A stretch of 34,888 nucleotides of DNA, taken from positions 1-34,888 of the forward strand of contig JAJRSW010000031.1 in NCBI GenBank assembly GCA_024278595.1. Reading direction: 5' to 3'. The translations under genes were made by a program, and so were the position numbers. This document shows positions 16,672-23,759 of the stretch, piece by piece. The notes beneath the pieces were generated by a model that was given only the letters and a program-made list of their open reading frames with translations, made no database searches and was not told the origin of the DNA. The DNA comes from Fidelibacterota bacterium (GTDB taxonomy: Bacteria; Fidelibacterota; UBA8477; JABMPR01). Each line of letters begins with the position of its first letter. Position 1 is the stretch's first letter.

Positions 16672-18711
16672 GTGAATGCGCCCAAAGGTGAGTTTGAAAC
16701 CAGGGTCATGTATGAAAAACGCTTACGAGACAGTCAGCGCCTGGCCCGGGAAATCCGGGATGATTATGCCGGGAAGATCAACGAAGCCAGACGCCGGTTC
16801 GAGACCCGTCAAAAGGAAATTCAAAACGAAATCCAGACTTTGCTCATCGATAGCCGTGAGGACGTTTCCTCGTCTTTTAAGCTGGGGCAGTACAATGCAG
16901 ACGAAGAATCTTTTAAGCTTACTCCATCCTCACGCAAGCAATCTTATCCAATTTCTGTACCCTTGAGCTCGGCTCGCGCCTTCAAGAAAGAACATTCAGG
17001 CCTGAAAGCGCAGGGAAAACGCCAGTTAACCATAGATGGGGAGTGGGAGTATTTCAACTGGAACGTTCAATACGGGGGAGAAGCTTACCCCTTTGGCCCC
17101 ACTAAAGGGACGGATCAGCGAACTTCCATCGCCAAACATACCATTATTCCACCGGATCTGAAAACTCAGGTGGCCTTTTCAGAACCATCAGGAGATGATC
17201 GTCTGGATGCAGAGGAAACGGCGGAACTGGTGGTGACGATCATCAATAAGGGCCGGGGTGCTGCCTATGGTGTTGAGATCAACTGCCAGCTCAGCGGTTC
17301 CCAGGCCATTACCTATCCCCGGGATGTTTATATAGGCGAGATCCCTCCCGGAGAACGCCGCAGCAAACGTCTTGCCTTCAAAGCCGGACAGAATGTGTCC
17401 TCAGGACAGGTCACTGTTGTGTTGTCCTATAAAGAAAGCAATCACTTTGAGCCGGACGATCAGCGCATCCGTTTTGAAACGGAGGCTCTGATTCCTCCCC
17501 GACTGGAGATCGTGGACATTGGTATTGATGACGCCAGTGGCAATTCCCGGATTGAACCCCGGGAAATCGTGGGTATCACAGTGCGTGTCCAAAATCTGGG
17601 GCAGGGTGCGGCTGATGATGTCATGGTCCAGGTTGAGAAAGAAAGCCCCCATATTTACTTTTTTGGTGAGTCCCAGGAACGTTTTGATCTGGGCAGTCTA
17701 GCGCCCGGTGAATACAAGGATATTTCCTTTGAGATGGTTTCCAATAAAAAGGCTAAAGCCATGCCCGTTTCGGTGCGGGTCACGGAAAGCCGGGGACGCT
17801 TTGGAATAAATAAACATCCTTTAAACCTGGCTTTTAATCAGGTTCAACGGGGTGTGGCTGAAATGAATATTGCCGGTAAATATGAGGAGCACAAGAGCTT
17901 CAAGGCCAGTAAAGGGCTTTCCATTGATGTGGAGCAGGATATTCCCAGGGCCAGAAAACCAGATAAACATGCTTTGGCCATTGTTTTTGGTGTGGAACAA
18001 TACAAGAATATTTCCAATGTGACCTTTGCCAAGCGGGATGCAGCCATTACCAGGGAATATTTTGTGCAGGCGCTGGGTATTCCTGAGAATAGAATTTATT
18101 TTCAGACTAATGACAATGTGGGCAAGGCGGCATTTGACAAGGTGTTTTCCAAAGGGGGCTGGCTGGAAAAACGGGTTAAGCAAGAGTCTGATATTTTTAT
18201 CTTTTATGCCGGTCATGGAGCACCGGATATTTCTGAAAACAAGGCTTATCTGATCCCCTATGACGGTGACCCCAATTATGCCTCGCAAACCGGGTTTTCC
18301 ATGGACAAAATGTACCAGGAGCTGGAGCGTTTAAAGGCAAGATCAGTGACGGTCTTTCTGGATGCCTGTTTTTCCGGTGCTAACCGTGAGAGTGAGGTAC
18401 TCCTGGCTGGTGCCCGGCCGGTTTTTATTGAGGTGAGCGCTCCCACTGCCAGGGGAATTACCGTGTTTTCAGCTTCCGGAGCCAGGGAGATATCGTCGGC
18501 CTATCCGGAGAAAAAGCACGGATTATTCACCTATTTCATGTTAAAGGGTCTACAGGGTGCGGCGGATAAAAATGGGGACCGGTCCATTACGGTAGGAGAA
18601 TTGGGGGATTATATTCATGAACAGGTATCGGAAACCGCCGGTATGCTGGATAGAGAACAAAATCCCGAAGTACAGACACGCGACAGGGATAAGATATTGG
18701 CTCATTATTAA
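16672..18711 (+). CDS. Caspase-like protease (C14, metacaspase/orthocaspase type) with CARDB-like repeats
   Basis: This is a Cys protease of the C14 clan. With the GTG at 16672 as residue 1, a charged coiled-coil region spans 10-58. Two CARDB/APHP-like beta domains follow at about 165-270 and 275-390; their starts DDRLDAEETAELVVTI and NSRIEPREIVGITVRV are similar to each other. The caspase domain covers about 431-610, with catalytic His515 in FYAGHGAP and Cys566 in FLDACFSG. Downstream, DKNGDRSITVGE (632-643) is a canonical EF-hand loop, suggesting Ca2+ control as in metacaspases. The real N terminus lies further upstream in this frame, but no start codon is present there. It follows the DUF4384 lipoprotein gene. 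Confidence 0.85.
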   Translation: MNAPKGEFETRVMYEKRLRDSQRLAREIRDDYAGKINEARRRFETRQKEIQNEIQTLLIDSREDVSSSFKLGQYNADEESFKLTPSSRKQSYPISVPLSSARAFKKEHSGLKAQGKRQLTIDGEWEYFNWNVQYGGEAYPFGPTKGTDQRTSIAKHTIIPPDLKTQVAFSEPSGDDRLDAEETAELVVTIINKGRGAAYGVEINCQLSGSQAITYPRDVYIGEIPPGERRSKRLAFKAGQNVSSGQVTVVLSYKESNHFEPDDQRIRFETEALIPPRLEIVDIGIDDASGNSRIEPREIVGITVRVQNLGQGAADDVMVQVEKESPHIYFFGESQERFDLGSLAPGEYKDISFEMVSNKKAKAMPVSVRVTESRGRFGINKHPLNLAFNQVQRGVAEMNIAGKYEEHKSFKASKGLSIDVEQDIPRARKPDKHALAIVFGVEQYKNISNVTFAKRDAAITREYFVQALGIPENRIYFQTNDNVGKAAFDKVFSKGGWLEKRVKQESDIFIFYAGHGAPDISENKAYLIPYDGDPNYASQTGFSMDKMYQELERLKARSVTVFLDACFSGANRESEVLLAGARPVFIEVSAPTARGITVFSASGAREISSAYPEKKHGLFTYFMLKGLQGAADKNGDRSITVGELGDYIHEQVSETAGMLDREQNPEVQTRDRDKILAHY

Positions 18712-18713
18712 GC

Positions 18714-18822
18714 AGCCCACGAATTCATTTCGTGGGTGATCAATCCCCTGGTATGAATAAACCGTTAAAACGGTTTCACCCTGCACCGGTTTTCCTTACA
18801 CACACGAATGAATTCGTGGGCT
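18714..18822. repeat. BIME-like palindromic element with 16-bp terminal inverted repeats
   Basis: AGCCCACGAATTCATT (18714-18729) is perfectly inverted at 18807-18822. Each end forms its own small hairpin: CCCACGAA/TTCGTGGG at 18716-18736, and CACGAA/TTCGTG at 18803-18818. The centre holds a third palindrome, AAACCGTT/AACGGTTT (18759-18776). It begins 2 bases after the caspase stop codon. The architecture is that of REP/BIME elements, and its sequence differs from the element at 14371. Confidence 0.75.
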
Positions 18823-19007
18823 ACTTTTCACCAACGTATCACCCGTCGCTTTTAAACTCGTCACTCACCGCAACCATCAAAAATTACCCCGGCAACAAAA
18901 ACTGAAAAAAACGCATGATTCATGGTGACGATCTGCCTCATCCGGATTAATATGTCGGGCTAATTTTGATTTGGTAAACCATATACTAAAGATAAAGGTC
19001 AATCACA

Positions 19008-20849
19008 GTGGCTGGTAAAAAACTCAAGACCATCCTGGCTACCGATTGTGGGTCTACCACAACCAAGGCAATTTTGATCGAATTAACCGATCAGGGCTAT
19101 CGTTTAAAAACAAGAGGGGAAGCCCCCACAACTGTGGAAGCCCCGTTTGAAGATGTAACCAAAGGTGTGCTCAACGCCATCATGGAAGTTGAAGAGCTTT
19201 CGGGCTTGAAGATTCTTGATGGAGACCAGATTATACATCCCATGCAGGATGACAACACAGGTGTAGATGTGTATGTATCAACATCATCAGCTGGTGGTGG
19301 TCTTCAAATGATGGTGGCTGGTGTGGTGAAAGCCATGACCGGTGAGAGTGCCGAGCGGGCTGCCCTGGGCGCTGGTTCCATTGTCATGGATGTCCTGGCC
19401 TCAAATGATGGTCGACTTCCTCACCAGAAAATTGAACGTATTCGTCAACTTCGTCCTGATATGATATTGTTATCAGGTGGGATTGATGGCGGAACCGTAT
19501 CCCATGTGGTGGAATTAGCCGAAATCCTGGCTGCGGCAAATCCGAAACCCCGTCTGGGTCAGAATTACAAGCTGCCTGTGATCTATGCTGGTAATAAAAA
19601 GGCGCAGGATAGTATTGCTCAAACGCTGGGTGAGATTACAGATCTGGATCTCATTGAAAATATCCGCCCCGTCCTGGAAGTTGAAAACCTGGGACCAGCC
19701 CGGGATAAAATCCATGATCTCTTCATGGAGCATGTCATGGCTCAGGCGCCTGGTTACAAGAAATTGATGTCCTGGACCGATGCTCCTATCATGCCCACAC
19801 CCGGTGCTGTTGGCTCGCTCATTGAAATGGTGGCCAGACAGGAGAATATCTCGGTGGTCGGTGTTGATATTGGTGGAGCAACTACCGATATCTTTTCTGT
19901 ATTTCATGGACAATTCAACCGCACGGTGAGTGCCAATCTGGGGATGAGCTATTCGATCTGTAACGTGCTGGCTGAAGCAGGCCTGGAAAATGTACTCCGC
20001 TGGGTTCCCATTGATATCGATGAGGGTGAGTTGACCAATCGGATTGGCAACAAGATGATCCGACCCACAACGGTGCCTCAATCACTGGAAGAATTGATCA
20101 TTGAACAGGCCATTGCCAGAGAAGCTCTGCGTTTGTCATTTATCCAGCATAAAGCCTTTGCAGTGAAACTAAAAGGGGTGCAGCAGGAACGAACCATCTC
20201 AGACGCCTTTGATCAATCTGGTTCTGGTGAAACACTGGTCGACATGATGGAGTTAGATCTGCTGGTTGGCTCAGGCGGTGTGTTGTCACATGCTCCACGC
20301 AGGGAGCAGGCCATGCGGATGATGATTGACGCTTTTGTTCCAGAAGGTATCACACAACTTGCAGTTGATTCCATCTTCATGATGCCTCAGTTGGGTGTTA
20401 TGGCCAATATCGAACACGCAGATATGGCCGAAAGTGCCCGTCAGGCCGCTGTTGAAGTATTTGAAAAGGATTGTTTGATTCGCCTGGGTACCTGTATTGC
20501 TCCCATTGGTAAACCGAAACCTGGATCGGTGATTTTAACTGCTGAATTTGAACTCCCCGGTGGAGAGAAGCAAGTGGTTGAACTGAAAACAGATGAAATT
20601 ATGGTTATCCCGGCCCCCTATCAAGCTATCAAAGCCAAGCTGACACCAGCCAAAACCATGTCGATTGGTAAAGATAAAGGTGAGTCCCTGGAAACCGAAA
20701 TCTATGGTGGCACAGTCGGATTAATCCTTGACGGTCGAGGACGCCCCTTCGAACTCAGTACTGAGAAATCAAAACGAATTGAGAATTTGAATAAGTGGTC
20801 CCAGGCTACCAATGAATACCCCGAAACTGAATTACTGGGAGGAGCATAA
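19008..20849 (+). CDS. MutL-family ASKHA ATPase (glutamate mutase L / OrnMutL type)
   Basis: The protein belongs to the MutL family known from B12-dependent glutamate and ornithine aminomutase operons, where it is thought to act as a reactivating chaperone. It is unrelated to DNA mismatch-repair MutL. ASKHA ATPase motifs are complete: phosphate-1 DCGSTTTK (13-20), phosphate-2 DIGGATTD (287-294) and the adenosine motif GSGGVLSH (421-428). At 613 residues it exceeds classical MutL (about 460). The surplus is a beta-rich C-terminal extension of about 120 residues (PIGKPKPGSVILTAEF onward). No B12 mutase or GlmS/GlmE-like gene is nearby. Instead it heads a cluster of membrane proteins. The start is GTG at 19008 with AAAGG upstream. 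The next gene starts 3 bases after the stop. Confidence 0.85.
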   Translation: MAGKKLKTILATDCGSTTTKAILIELTDQGYRLKTRGEAPTTVEAPFEDVTKGVLNAIMEVEELSGLKILDGDQIIHPMQDDNTGVDVYVSTSSAGGGLQMMVAGVVKAMTGESAERAALGAGSIVMDVLASNDGRLPHQKIERIRQLRPDMILLSGGIDGGTVSHVVELAEILAAANPKPRLGQNYKLPVIYAGNKKAQDSIAQTLGEITDLDLIENIRPVLEVENLGPARDKIHDLFMEHVMAQAPGYKKLMSWTDAPIMPTPGAVGSLIEMVARQENISVVGVDIGGATTDIFSVFHGQFNRTVSANLGMSYSICNVLAEAGLENVLRWVPIDIDEGELTNRIGNKMIRPTTVPQSLEELIIEQAIAREALRLSFIQHKAFAVKLKGVQQERTISDAFDQSGSGETLVDMMELDLLVGSGGVLSHAPRREQAMRMMIDAFVPEGITQLAVDSIFMMPQLGVMANIEHADMAESARQAAVEVFEKDCLIRLGTCIAPIGKPKPGSVILTAEFELPGGEKQVVELKTDEIMVIPAPYQAIKAKLTPAKTMSIGKDKGESLETEIYGGTVGLILDGRGRPFELSTEKSKRIENLNKWSQATNEYPETELLGGA

Positions 20850-20852
20850 ATT

Positions 20853-21980
20853 ATGGCCCATTCATATACTCCTGGACTAAAAGTTCTTCACGAAACCAAA
20901 GTCAAGAAAGATAGAATCTTACCTCTAAAAGGTGATGTCGTCGTTGAAGCCAAGGCCTTAGTCGCCCCTGATGATATCGTTGCCAGGACACATCTACCAG
21001 GCAATGTGCAGATGGTGAACGTTGGCAATCTTTTAAATATTGATCCCACGGACGTTGAAGCTGTCATGTTGAAACCCACCGGTACCGAATTTAAAAAAGG
21101 CGAGATGATTGCGGAAACCAAAGGCATCTTTGGATTTTTTAAATCCAATGTCATGGCTCCCATCGATTGCACTCTGGAATCGATTTCCGCAATTACAGGC
21201 CAGGTTGTCTTAAGGGATGCACCGATTCCAGTGGAGATTGATGCTTATATCCGCGGAGTAGTGGCTGAAGTGGTTCCTGAAGAAGGAGTTGTCATCGAGA
21301 CAGAAGCTGTCTTTATTCAAGGTATTTTTGGTATTGGAGGTGAGAGCAGGGGAGCACTTGTTGTGGTTACTGAAAACCGCGAGGAGGAGCTCACTGCTGA
21401 CTTGATTAAGCCCGAGCATGCTGGCAAAGTACTGGTTGGTGGTTCGTTTATCAGCCTGGCGGCCTATAAAAAAGCACTTGAATTAAAAGTTGCTGGTGTC
21501 GTGGTTGGCGGCTTTAATTATTTTGATCTGGAAGAAATTTTGGGTTACACCCTTGGTGTTGCCATTACAGGTTCAGAAGATCTGATCACTTCTTTGATCC
21601 TGACAGAAGGCTATGGTGAGATTCGAATGGGGTCTCGGACTTTTGATCTCCTCAAAGAACATCAGGGGAAATTCACATCTATTAACGGGGCAACACAGAT
21701 TCGAGCTGGTGTAATTCGCCCTGAAATTGTCATTCCATTAAATGCCGAAGACATCAAAGGTGATGTCCACGCCATTCAAATTAATGAAGGCATACGGGTA
21801 GGCAGCCTGGTGAGAGTGATTAGAGCGCCCTATTTTGGTCGAATCGGAACTGTGGTTTCGTTACCACCTGAGTTGCAGAAGATGGAATCTGAGACCATGG
21901 TAAGGGTGGCAGAAATCAAGATTGATGATCGGGTCCAGGTGATTCCGCGAGCCAACCTGGAGATGGTGGAAACTGATTAA
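20853..21980 (+). CDS. Conserved beta-rich protein with KOW-like C terminus, partner of MutL-like ATPase
   Basis: I recognise no characterised homologue. The 375-residue protein is soluble and beta-rich with almost no hydrophobic segment. Residues 10-130 repeat barrel-sandwich-like turns (PLKGDVVVEAKALVAPDD, then FKKGEMIAETKGIFGFFKS and VMAPIDCTLE). This recalls lipoyl/biotinyl-hybrid domains but has no modifiable lysine motif. A middle alpha/beta part (about 180-260) contains GKVLVGGSFISLAAYKKAL and VAGVVVGGFNYFD. The C terminus GSLVRVIRAPYFGRIGTVV with VQVIPRANLEMVE is a KOW-like strand pair. Its start follows the upstream stop by 3 bases, with a GGAGG site, so it is co-transcribed with the MutL-like gene. 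Physical partnership is an inference. Confidence 0.75.
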   Translation: MAHSYTPGLKVLHETKVKKDRILPLKGDVVVEAKALVAPDDIVARTHLPGNVQMVNVGNLLNIDPTDVEAVMLKPTGTEFKKGEMIAETKGIFGFFKSNVMAPIDCTLESISAITGQVVLRDAPIPVEIDAYIRGVVAEVVPEEGVVIETEAVFIQGIFGIGGESRGALVVVTENREEELTADLIKPEHAGKVLVGGSFISLAAYKKALELKVAGVVVGGFNYFDLEEILGYTLGVAITGSEDLITSLILTEGYGEIRMGSRTFDLLKEHQGKFTSINGATQIRAGVIRPEIVIPLNAEDIKGDVHAIQINEGIRVGSLVRVIRAPYFGRIGTVVSLPPELQKMESETMVRVAEIKIDDRVQVIPRANLEMVETD

Positions 21981-22006
21981 AGAAGTGGAAAAATGAAAAA
22001 AATATA

Positions 22007-22031
22007 AGGTGGTCACAAATTGCGACCACCT
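22007..22031. promoter_or_regulatory. 25-bp palindrome in the ORF6N gene leader
   Basis: The arms AGGTGGTCACA and TGCGACCACCT flank AAT and pair at 10 of 11 positions. It ends 17 bases before the ORF6N start and overlaps the zone expected for ribosome binding. The AGGTGG in its left arm is SD-like and would be buried in the hairpin. An almost identical copy lies inside the gene at 22245-22269. Confidence 0.75.
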
Positions 22032-22048
22032 AAAACAGATAGTTTAAT

Positions 22049-22561
22049 ATGAAAAATCAAATAATTCCAGCACAACGAATTGAACAAATAATTTTGGAGA
22101 TTCGTGGACAAAAAGTGATTATAGATTCAGATATTGCAACTATTTATGGTACTAGCACGAAGCGGCTGAATGAACAGGTTAGAAGAAATAAAGCTCGGTT
22201 TCCAATTGAGTTTATGTTTCAACTCACAAAAGATGAAAAAGAAGAGGTGGTCGCAAATTGCGACCACCTTTCTAATTTGAAATTCTCTCCTCATCTACCA
22301 TTTGTATTTACAGAGCACGGTGCACTGATGGCTGCAGCAATTTTGAATACAGACAGGTCTGTTCAAGTGAGTTTGTTCGTTGTCAGGGCCTTTGTGAAAC
22401 TACGCGAGCTGGTCGTAGCACATAAAGAATTAGCTTCAAAATTTAATGAGTTGGAATCAAGAGTTGGCGCTCATGACGAAGCGATTGTACAGCTCATGCA
22501 ATCGATGAGACAGTTAATGAAACCTACTCCACCAAAGCAACAAAACAAAATTGGTTTTTAG
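22049..22561 (+). CDS. ORF6N-domain DNA-binding protein
   Basis: This is a 170-residue protein of the ORF6N type, a phage-derived DNA-binding domain related in use to KilA-N and BRO proteins. Landmarks are IILEIRGQKVIIDSDIATIY (about 14-33), TKRLNEQVRRNKARFP (37-52), VVANCDHLSNLKFS (67-80) and FTEHGALMAAAILNTDRS (87-104). A coiled-coil tail follows to about 155. The segment coding for residues 66-74 is itself a perfect 25-bp palindrome that matches the leader palindrome. The gene is visibly more AT-rich than its neighbours and separates two genes of an otherwise tight cluster, so it looks acquired. Regulation by self-binding is plausible but unproven. Confidence 0.85.
   Translation: MKNQIIPAQRIEQIILEIRGQKVIIDSDIATIYGTSTKRLNEQVRRNKARFPIEFMFQLTKDEKEEVVANCDHLSNLKFSPHLPFVFTEHGALMAAAILNTDRSVQVSLFVVRAFVKLRELVVAHKELASKFNELESRVGAHDEAIVQLMQSMRQLMKPTPPKQQNKIGF
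22245..22269. repeat. Intragenic 25-bp palindrome, twin of the leader palindrome
   Basis: The perfect arms AGGTGGTCGCA and TGCGACCACCT (11 bp each) flank AAT. The copy differs from 22007-22031 at one base. Similarity extends upstream as ATGAAAAA(A/G), suggesting a duplicated segment of about 35-40 bases. It encodes VVANCDHL in the ORF6N domain. Confidence 0.8.
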
Positions 22562-22575
22562 CAGGAAAAAATGGT

Positions 22576-22896
22576 ATGGGTGAAATTACCAATTCAATAT
22601 CAATCTCGACTCAGGATCAAAAATTTATTGATCGTATTGCCAATCGGATATATGACACTGGCTTTGTAACAGTTGCCGTGTTTGCCCTGGAAACAGTCAA
22701 ACCTTTAGCTTTGTTAGGGAGCCATACCATGATATTTTTTGGGCCGATAGTAAGTGCCTTCATCAAGGCAGATGGCTATTATCGAGCCGCAGAGTTGTTT
22801 GAAGAACCGCGTAATGTTGAAAGACTGATCGTAAAGATCGAACAACTGGAAGAAGAACACAATAACAAGCAAACGGAGAAGCACAGTGAAAGATAA
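22576..22896 (+). CDS. Small membrane-associated protein of unknown function
   Basis: This 106-residue protein matches no family I can name. One hydrophobic stretch spans about 30-65 (FVTVAVFALETVKPLALLG, then TMIFFGPIVSAF), probably one or two membrane passes. A C-terminal polar helix with coiled-coil character follows (VERLIVKIEQLEEEHNN). The ATG at 22576 has AGGA 9 bases upstream. Its last 11 bases overlap the start of the next gene, so translation is probably coupled. It is therefore treated as a component of the membrane cluster, with the ORF6N gene as the intruder between it and the MutL-like pair. Confidence 0.65.
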   Translation: MGEITNSISISTQDQKFIDRIANRIYDTGFVTVAVFALETVKPLALLGSHTMIFFGPIVSAFIKADGYYRAAELFEEPRNVERLIVKIEQLEEEHNNKQTEKHSER

Positions 22897-23749
22897 ACAA
22901 TTCTGGTCTGTTGCCGGTATCATCTTCGTCCTCTTCATGATTTACTGGTTTGCGGGACATCCACATTTTGTCGCAGAACGGTCGGTCATGTTTTGGGCTA
23001 TCCTAATTGTCGGAGGCATATTGATCTACTCCACACGTATGGCGAAACGGGGTGAGGAGATATTCCTGCGTAGTATTCCTGGTCTAAAAGCCGTGGAAGA
23101 AGCTGTGGGACGTTCTACTGAAATGGGAAAACCGGTTCTGTATGTCCCGGGGATCATGGACATGGACCAGGTAGAGACAGTTGCTGGGGTTGTTGTTCTG
23201 GGGCACGTGGCCAAGATGACTGCCCGATATGAAACCAGTCTCAATGTACCTGTTTCCAGAGCCATCGTTATGAAAGCTGCCCGTGAATCCTGTCGCGAAT
23301 CCTATCTGTTGGAAGGTCGACCCGACTTGTTCCATGATGACATGGTGCATTATTTGACGGATGACCAGTTTGCTTATGCTGCTGGTGTCAATGGGATCAT
23401 GCTCCGTGAGGAACCAGCTGCCTGTTTGTACATGGGAAAATTTTATGCAGAATCTCTGCTCCTGGCTGAGACTGGCAACTCTATTGGTGCCATCCAGATC
23501 GCTGGAACTGCATCTCCATCACAGATCCCCTTCTTTGTCACTGCTTGTGATTATACCCTCATCGGTGAGGAATTCTTTGCCGCCAGTGCTTATCTGTCAC
23601 AGGAACCTGAGCTCATCGGCGGGGTCAAGGGACAGGATTACCTGAAAATCCTGGCGGTCTCCGTGATGCTCATTTCCCTGACTTTTAACTTTTTTCATGA
23701 TATGGGTTGGATCTCCTGGGATATCCTGGGTTACCTGACTGTACAATAG
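22886..23749 (+). CDS. DUF6754-like membrane protein
   Basis: This is a 287-residue protein that I match by eye to DUF6754, an uncharacterised bacterial/archaeal membrane family. Two membrane segments lie at the N terminus (about 7-24 and 34-51) and one near the C terminus (about 252-272). The large soluble middle carries the recognisable AVGRSTEMGKPVLYVPG. A possible small-residue-rich turn, TGNSIGAIQIAGTASPSQ, is conserved-looking but has no assigned role. The start is GTG at 22886 with GGAG upstream, overlapping the preceding gene by 11 bases. The next gene is 10 bases downstream with a strong AGGAGGT site. The role is unknown. Context suggests a membrane complex with its neighbours. Confidence 0.7.
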   Translation: MKDKQFWSVAGIIFVLFMIYWFAGHPHFVAERSVMFWAILIVGGILIYSTRMAKRGEEIFLRSIPGLKAVEEAVGRSTEMGKPVLYVPGIMDMDQVETVAGVVVLGHVAKMTARYETSLNVPVSRAIVMKAARESCRESYLLEGRPDLFHDDMVHYLTDDQFAYAAGVNGIMLREEPAACLYMGKFYAESLLLAETGNSIGAIQIAGTASPSQIPFFVTACDYTLIGEEFFAASAYLSQEPELIGGVKGQDYLKILAVSVMLISLTFNFFHDMGWISWDILGYLTVQ

Positions 23750-23759
23750 GAGGTCTGAT

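Noticed and set aside
17821-18288. 155-codon minus-strand frame in the caspase gene
   Set aside because: Antisense to the catalytic His region. No supporting features.
18966-18987. Promoter TTGATT ... TATACT before the MutL-like gene
   Set aside because: The spacing is only 10 bases, and no better -35 box could be placed 17 bases from TATACT.
19515-20081. 188-codon minus-strand frame inside the MutL-like gene
   Set aside because: It is antisense to clear ASKHA motifs, has unusual His/Asn-rich composition and no start signal. Shadow of the real gene.
19008-20849. DNA mismatch-repair MutL
   Set aside because: The sequence has the ASKHA motifs of the glutamate-mutase MutL family and none of the GHKL ATPase motifs of mismatch-repair MutL.
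22007-22031. Leader palindrome as a Rho-independent terminator for the upstream genes
   Set aside because: No T-run follows on either strand and the same palindrome occurs inside a coding sequence.
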